From: Telmatactis stephensoni
Lineage: Eukaryota; Cnidaria; Anthozoa; Actiniaria; Isophelliidae
Length of the DNA stretch: 64,000 bases
Reading direction: 5' to 3'
Assembly: GCA_029948255.1 (NCBI GenBank)
Contig: JALIZF010001515.1
Span: 1 to 64,000, forward strand
Part shown: positions 58,208 to 64,000 of the stretch, piece by piece
How positions within the stretch are numbered: position 1 is the first letter of the stretch
Layout of the letters: each line of letters opens with the position of its first letter
Notes under the pieces: model-generated
What the model saw: the letters and a program-made list of their open reading frames with translations, nothing else
What the model was told of the DNA's origin: nothing
Database searches by the model: none
Translations under genes and position numbers: made by a program

Positions 58208-61200
58208 TCAACATTGAGAAATCATTACGCGCTTTTGTCTTCCTCCACTGCGACTGGAACCAGCTTCAGAAGAATCTTCCTCGGTCAGGCTTGGGCAGGA
58301 TAGAGACAGCTTTATGCGTGATTCTCGTAGGTTGGTTTGGAGAAGTGATGAGGCAGGTGATAACGAAGGTGTGTTACACCGTGACGCGCTAAGGTCGCAT
58401 TGTTCCAATGTTTTCATAAGCTCTCCTTCAGTGGGACCTAAGTTGTTGCTGTGATCTATTGTAATCACATACAAGTCAACTATTAATATTGTCACATATG
58501 ACGTTGGATGACGGAATTCGCCATCATAACGACATTTTGTTAGGACGCCACCAAGATCATATACAATTGAACTATTAATATGACAACTATGACGTTTGTT
58601 GACGGAATTCGCCATCATGACGTCATTTTATTATGACGTCACGAAGATCCCATACAATGGAAGTATTAATTTTGTCAGATATGACGTTTGATGTTGCAAC
58701 TATTGTTATCATGACGTCATTTTATCATGACGTCACGAAGATCACATACATACACATACATCATGGAACTATTAATATTGTCAAATATGACGTTTGATGA
58801 CGGAATTCGCCATCATGACGTCATTTTATTATGACGTCACGAAGATCCCATACAATGGAAGTATTAATTTTGTCAGATATGACGTTTGATGTTGCAAATC
58901 GTTATCATGACGTCACGAAGATCACATACAGTGGAAGTATCAATTTTATGTCAGATATAACGTTTGATGACGGAAATTGTCATCATGAAGTCATTTTATT
59001 TATGACGTCATTTAAACTGACATATCGAGCGAAAATAGCGAAGTAAAAAAGATTTGAATTATGACGAACAGCACGTTAGGTTGGAGATGGAGGGAAAATA
59101 AAAACGTCATCAGAGCTATGACGTCATGTGAATAACGAAGTAATTTGATGACGAAATGTTTGACGTTATCAGAATGTCTCTGAAAGACAAATATAAAGTA
59201 ATGCATTTTTGGGCTGATATAAAACGCAGTATCACCGGTTTTGTCTTGTTGACGGTTAACAAATGTTTGAATCAATGTATTATGGTCATGTATGTTTAGT
59301 GATAGATAAAAAGTTAATATCAACAATAGATGAAATTAAATCAATTGAAAAAAGATTAACATTACCAGACACACTGAAATACATGACATATAGAGTACAC
59401 ATTTTTCATTCTTGCAATTGTTACCTGGGATTGTACCAGCTTGCTCAAGTGCTGTAGTTAAGTCCCACATCTACACAAGATAAAGACCCAATTGAGTATT
59501 TCCCTTTACAACTGTATACACCTATTTCAATAAATGTTGTCAGTAAAAGCCTACGCGACTCACCCGAAAGGAAGCATGGGTAAAAATTACTAAAGCTATA
59601 AAACCACGCAAATGTCCACACCATAATTCAACTTCAGCTTGCAATGACCTAATACATCAAAGAGCTTCATTTGCTGATGCTAAAATCAAGACCAATGCGA
59701 AAAAGAGAGTGAAATTTTGCAACTACCCATACTCCTTTTCGGTCTAGTCGCGTAGGCTTGATACCTCTCATACGACAACCTTTTTTGAAATAGGTGTATA
59801 CATTTAATTACATAGCAGATTTGTGTCATACCTGTATACTGCCATTATCATGTCCTGTAATAAGGTATCGTCTTGGTCTTGAGCCTATTCTACTGGAACC
59901 ATCACATTCGTGAACACAATAACAACTAATGTGATTCCCATCTACTGAACGTATTGTACAGATTCTGAAAACAAAGACGAGTAAGAATTAACAAATAGAT
60001 GCCATTTTCCGCGCGTCTGTACTCCAACAGGTGTATAGATGATGTCAAAATAAGCAGAGAGGGATGACTGTTGTTCTCACCATATTTTGACGTCATCTGT
60101 AGGTCTATTGCAGTACAGACGCACGGACAGAAAAATGGAATCCATTAGTTTTGTGTATTATTTACAAAAAATATTCCAACCACTCAGACAGAGCAGGCAT
60201 ATCATTCTGTGACGTCATCTGTATGTGTGTACTCTAAACATACAAGGTGCTACTTAGAATAAAGAACATCATAATAGGTGGCTTCAACATCAACAGCTCC
60301 ACCAGCTACAGTAACACGATCTCAGAAATTATCCCCCCAAAAATATAGACTATATTGAAATGGAAATACACCGTTTCTGGAGGTCAAGGAATCTCTTGAC
60401 ACAGGACAGCCAATTATCCATTGACTGGCTTCATATGTTACGCTAGCTGAAGTGTTGCCACAGGTTTATCACAAGTAGATCATAGAGTGATCACAGACAC
60501 AAGAGTCCTGTTTGGGTTATGGCTCTACCCGTACTGGTAGAAATACTTGTAAAATAAGTTTTGTAAGTTAGTTGTCAGTCGCTGTTACAGGAGTCTAGCT
60601 AAAGCCGAGAATTGTAAAATTAAGAAAAGTTTGAGGAACAAAGATTCAAATTCTAACTCAAAGGTATGGTTTGATGTTGTTGTCAAAGTGATCCCGGACT
60701 AGTTCCGTAACAAATATATATCTTCACACTTCCTCTCCACTCTGGGTCTCCGAAGATGTACCAAGAACGAATTATGCTTACTTCCGTTGATAAATCATTG
60801 GTACCTTTTTCCTGTAGAGGAAAGTCTAACATGGACTTTATCTGTATCAGGTACTATTTTCTGGACGAAGACTTGCTGGTCATCTCGATCACCAAAAGGA
60901 CCTGCAAGAAATATATATTATCGATAGAGCAGGTTTTGTAAGACTGTTCTCAAAATTCTAATTGTTTAATTAAGACAAAGATGTTGTCTAATTAGAATGT
61001 TGAGGTATTGCACGGCAAGTTGTGACATGGAGTTTTTCACAGTTGTAACACATCCGCTGCATCCTTACCACAATCATCACAAGACTACTTTCACTTCAAA
61101 CACAACTATCCACTGCAAAACACTGCCAATTTCAAGCAAGGATTTTGAAATACAAGAGTGCACCTCTTTGGAACGACAGCTTTTCAACATACGACTGGAT

Positions 61201-63748
61201 GTACACAAATTACTTCACAAGTTGAGGTGACTAAGCTGTATATATCTTTTTTGCTTTCTAAATTTTCTCAATTTTGTCAACGTTGGTTAAGCCTGCTCTC
61301 CTTGTACTGACTACAGTGGAGCTTCTACGAATGACCAACCCCAGTGCGTGACCACGCCCGGCATTTTGATGGTCAACCTTCAACAACAACAACAACAACA
61401 ACAACAACTTTATTGGCACACACACATTTACAAAATTACAGAAATAATAGCTTAGAATTTGTATGATAATGAAATTCGGGAGAAAGATGCGGCATTATAT
61501 TTGAATATAGTTTAGTGCCTAGGGGCTAAGTTAACATGACGTTTTCTAGTTAGCCCCTAGTTGAGTTAAGTTATACAAAATCTGTTTAAATAACATTGAA
61601 AAGGGTTAAAGTTGATAACACCTTATGTCAAAATAGAAAAAAGTGAGTAGTCTGAGTAAGATAAAAAGGATGAAACATTACAAGTCAAGTCAGTTAGTTT
61701 TAATTTGATTAGATAAAAGAAACATTTTTACTTTTTTTGGAATAAATTTATTTAACAATTTAATGGCCTGGGGAAGTTTTTTCCAAATTTGAGTTGTAAT
61801 GAAAGAGATAGTTTTTTGACCTAAATTAGTCCTTGAAGAAGGAATTTGAAGATTTGCCTGAGATGAATATCTAGTGTTGTAGGAATGAACGCTACTAGTA
61901 AAGCGGAACCAATCATCAAAATTTGCAGGTAGCTGACCTAATTTCCATTGAAAGAAAAACTTGATAATGCTAAGCTGGAAGACATTTTCAACTGTTAGGA
62001 GATCCAGCAGGTTGAGCAACGGTAGAGCACTGTCTGTTTCTTTTCCATAAAGTTTAGCAAAAAAGATTAATCTGATCACATGATTTTGCTTAACTTGCAG
62101 TTTTTGAAGATGACATTTATAAGAACTTCCCCAAGACACAATTGCATAAGATAAATATGGATAGATCAAAGCGTAATATATTTCTTTAAGTTGCTGCAAT
62201 GATAGAAAGTGGCGGAGTTTGGATATGATGCCAGTATTTTTTGCAATTCGAGAGCAGGTGAAAGAGATATGCTTGTTCCACGAGAGGGAACTGTCGATGA
62301 AGACACCCAAATATTTTATAAACGTTTTTCTTTCTATTCTATGAATTACGCTGTCTTTTCCTTCGAAACTGATATTTATATTGATATCTCTTTTCTGAGT
62401 AGATTTTCCCTTCTACAGGGTTCTCACTCTCCTGGTAAAACAAAATTCCCTGACTTCTCACTGACCGAATTCCATTTTTCACTGACTTTTACCTAATGAG
62501 TTCCCAGCAGAGTAACTAGGATGAGTCTCTGTTTCCTCCAGTGAGACCACATTAAATGAGGCCAGCGGTGTAGACCCTGGTTGTGTTGAGATCATTCCTC
62601 GAAATCTTGTTACATTCCATGTTCGTACATGATTGTACTCTGCACACACTGACACTAAATGTTTCTCACTCAACATAACACGTACTACAGGACTACGGTG
62701 GACAGTGAAGGTTTGAAACAGCTGTGGTCCATGACCTACTGTCTCTGGGTGCTGGACTATGACACGGACAGTACCAGAACTGGTGCCATACGCTATCTCT
62801 ATCCAGTTCCCACTTAGACCTGTGTAATGAAAAGTGAATAAATGAGAAATGAATGAATGAATTTTTTTCTTGATTTTTCTTTCTTTCAGACAAAATTTAG
62901 CTAGGATAGGCTATTAACAATTTATTGAAAAACATCAGGAATCAATTTTCTTATTGAGCAACGTTTCAGAAAACAGACTTGTCTGTGATTACTTACAAGT
63001 CTTTGGAGTGAGATAGACACTTAATGCGGTCACCATATCACCATTTGGGTCCTTGTATAGCTCGGTAACTAACAAATCATTGTCCTTCATTCGTAAAGGA
63101 AACTTCTGCATATCTAGAAGGAACAATAGAGAGTGAAAAACATTTTCACAGTGGTAGATACAGAGTAGAGCAGTTCTTGTGTGCCTGTGAAAATGGCATG
63201 GTCACAGCACGATGTTTTCATGGCAGGAAATTTAAATGATTTTATAGACAATACAGAAGTGTCACAGCCATTACACCATGTGGGCCATTTCACACTCACA
63301 TAAAAACTGCTTTAAGAGATGGATATCACAGACAAACAGAAAATCTCTGAACGGCTGATTTTACAATGGTCTCCAATGAGGACATGCATCTGTACATTGC
63401 TTCTGTCCGGAGTGCCTTGACCTGAAGCCATTCTTCAAAGTTATTGGAGAGTCAGTTATTGGACAGACAGCAATAAGGGAGCAGTTGCTAAGAGGCTCCA
63501 AGAGAAGAAAAGGTACAGATGAAATACAAAGGAGAAATTAAAAAGATATGTTGTAGGCAGCCAAGAAGTGTGAGGATAGGGTATGAGAACCCCAGTCAGG
63601 TTTCCATCACAAATGTAATAATAATTAAGTTGCAGCATTTTACAAGGGTACCAAACTTACCAATGTAATAGATAGATCCATTGGAACAACCTAACAGTAA
63701 AAAGTACCCTGCTTTATCATAGCTAGTAATAGGTACTACATCTTGGAT
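58208..63748 (-). CDS. KCTD3: Gene C: KCTD3/SHKBP1-like WD-repeat protein, C-terminal half (5' partial)
   Basis: Seven exons on the minus strand: 63661-63748, 62997-63113, 62493-62819, 60805-60901, 59832-59964, 59425-59470 and 58208-58455. They sum to 1056 bases, 351 residues plus TGA, with matching phases throughout. Recognised KCTD3/SHKBP1 motifs, in order: [128 protein letters not shown] and [16 protein letters not shown]. This is the second half of the beta-propeller and the tail. The N-terminal BTB domain lies beyond the right edge. The tail is short compared with vertebrate KCTD3. In vertebrates these proteins act as adaptors (KCTD3 with HCN3 channels, SHKBP1 with SH3KBP1). The match is from memory, and orthology to one or the other is not resolved. 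Confidence 0.9.
58480..59130 (+). repeat. Minisatellite with CRE palindromes in the last intron of gene C
   Basis: Diverged tandem units of about 95-110 bases, partly arranged as dimers. They contain GTCAGATATGACGTTTGATG, ATGACGTCATTTTAT and ATGACGTCACGAAGATC. TGACGTCA is exact at 58618, 58634, 58712, 58728, 58816, 58832, 58908, 59003 and 59119. Confidence 0.85.
59517..59798. mobile_element. TA-flanked MITE, family copy 2
   Basis: Ends are TACACCTATTTCAA and its exact reverse complement TTGAAATAGGTGTA, flanked by TA. It matches the element at 8027-8250 but has about 60 extra internal bases. It lies in an intron of gene C. Confidence 0.78.
60001..60138. mobile_element. Inverted-repeat MITE in gene C intron
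   Basis: CCATTTTCCGCGCGTCTGTA pairs with the right end GCGTCTGTACTGC (minus strand), and an inner ATGATGTCAAAAT pairs with ATTTTGACGTCAT. It carries one TGACGTCA. No clean target duplication. Confidence 0.55.
61382..62420 (-). mobile_element. 5'-truncated LINE, 3' end of reverse-transcriptase ORF
   Basis: The minus strand has an open frame from about 62420 to 61690. It encodes the C-terminal part of a non-LTR reverse-transcriptase protein: [55 protein letters not shown] and [11 protein letters not shown] 300-base 3' UTR follows, with AATAAAG and a (TTG)n tail at 61381-61410. The open frame suggests a young insertion; the style is CR1/L2/RTE-like. It starts only about 75 bases past the splice donor of gene C exon 62493-62819. 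No polymerase core is present. Confidence 0.85.
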
Positions 63749-64000
63749 CTAAGTAAGGAAAGAAAAGCTTTTTACAATACAAGTATGTTGGTTTCATAAA
63801 ACAAGGACTTGCAGAGAGATATGGCTGAGTGAAAGTTTTGGAATACTCTTGCCTCAGATGCATATGTTGTTGTTGTCTTGTTGTTTTGAGAATGAACTAT
63901 CAGAAATGTTTGCAGAGGCTAGAAAGACTCATAAGAACAAGATCCAGAATACACTGTACCTTTCAGTTTTGAATTGCAATATGAAACATGCACAAAATCT
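63749..64000. other. Right edge, gene C intron
   Basis: I find no further exon of gene C here. The upstream WD-repeat and BTB exons must lie beyond the window. Confidence 0.5.

Noticed and set aside
58456..58618. N-terminal extension of the last gene C exon (frame stays open to 58618)
   Set aside because: A consensus acceptor at 58457-58456 joins in phase to exon 59425-59470 and restores the known KCTD3 motif order; the extension is minisatellite sequence.

Overview
This is animal nuclear DNA, most likely from a cnidarian of the coral/sea-anemone type. It is AT-rich, with short symmetric exons separated by introns packed with small inverted-repeat transposons. The two main genes have the NIDO-AMOP-VWD-EGF-transmembrane order of vertebrate MUC4, an order also known from coral skeletal-matrix 'mucin-like' proteins. 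The assignment to a phylum is inference; no ribosomal or mitochondrial marker is present.

Layout. Gene A (1-24962, +, its 5' end is outside the window) carries EGF exons, then NIDO, AMOP and VWD domains, further EGF repeats, a juxtamembrane region with a furin-type site, one membrane helix and a short tail. A decayed LINE reverse-transcriptase fragment (25575-26300) and anonymous repeats separate it from gene B (29146-55773, +), which is complete. Gene B has a signal-peptide exon, a 6663-base serine-rich repeat exon (about 35 units of about 59 residues), and then the same module as gene A. I assembled 22 exons by splice sites; they join in one frame to a predicted 3589-residue protein. Gene C (58208-63748, -, 5' end outside the window) is the C-terminal half of a KCTD3/SHKBP1-type WD-repeat protein: seven exons, 351 residues in one frame.

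Genes A and B are recent tandem paralogues from the last bases of the serine-rich exon to the 3' UTR (4294-25548 against about 39822-56111). Coding exons and introns are both nearly identical, but the N-terminal modules differ: EGF exons in A, serine-rich repeats in B. Intron 4294-4566 of gene A still starts with the last ten bases and splice donor of the serine-rich exon, so A looks like a chimera built by partial duplication. The exons on either side are all phase 1-1, which kept the frame open.

Comparing the paralogues gives empty sites for several transposons. These include a 279-bp palindrome with 7-bp target duplications (8569-8847), a 1.5-kb element (6044-7571) holding a nested Harbinger-type MITE, TA- and TAA-flanked MITEs in the last intron of A, and a 416-bp G/C-ended element in B (47518-47933). 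A segment of the last intron is inverted between the copies, and the cytoplasmic tails have diverged far more than the ectodomains. The predicted products are membrane-anchored mucin-like glycoproteins with a GDPH self-cleavage motif and a furin-type site, suited to release of a large extracellular part. The last intron of gene C holds a minisatellite with nine perfect CRE palindromes (TGACGTCA).
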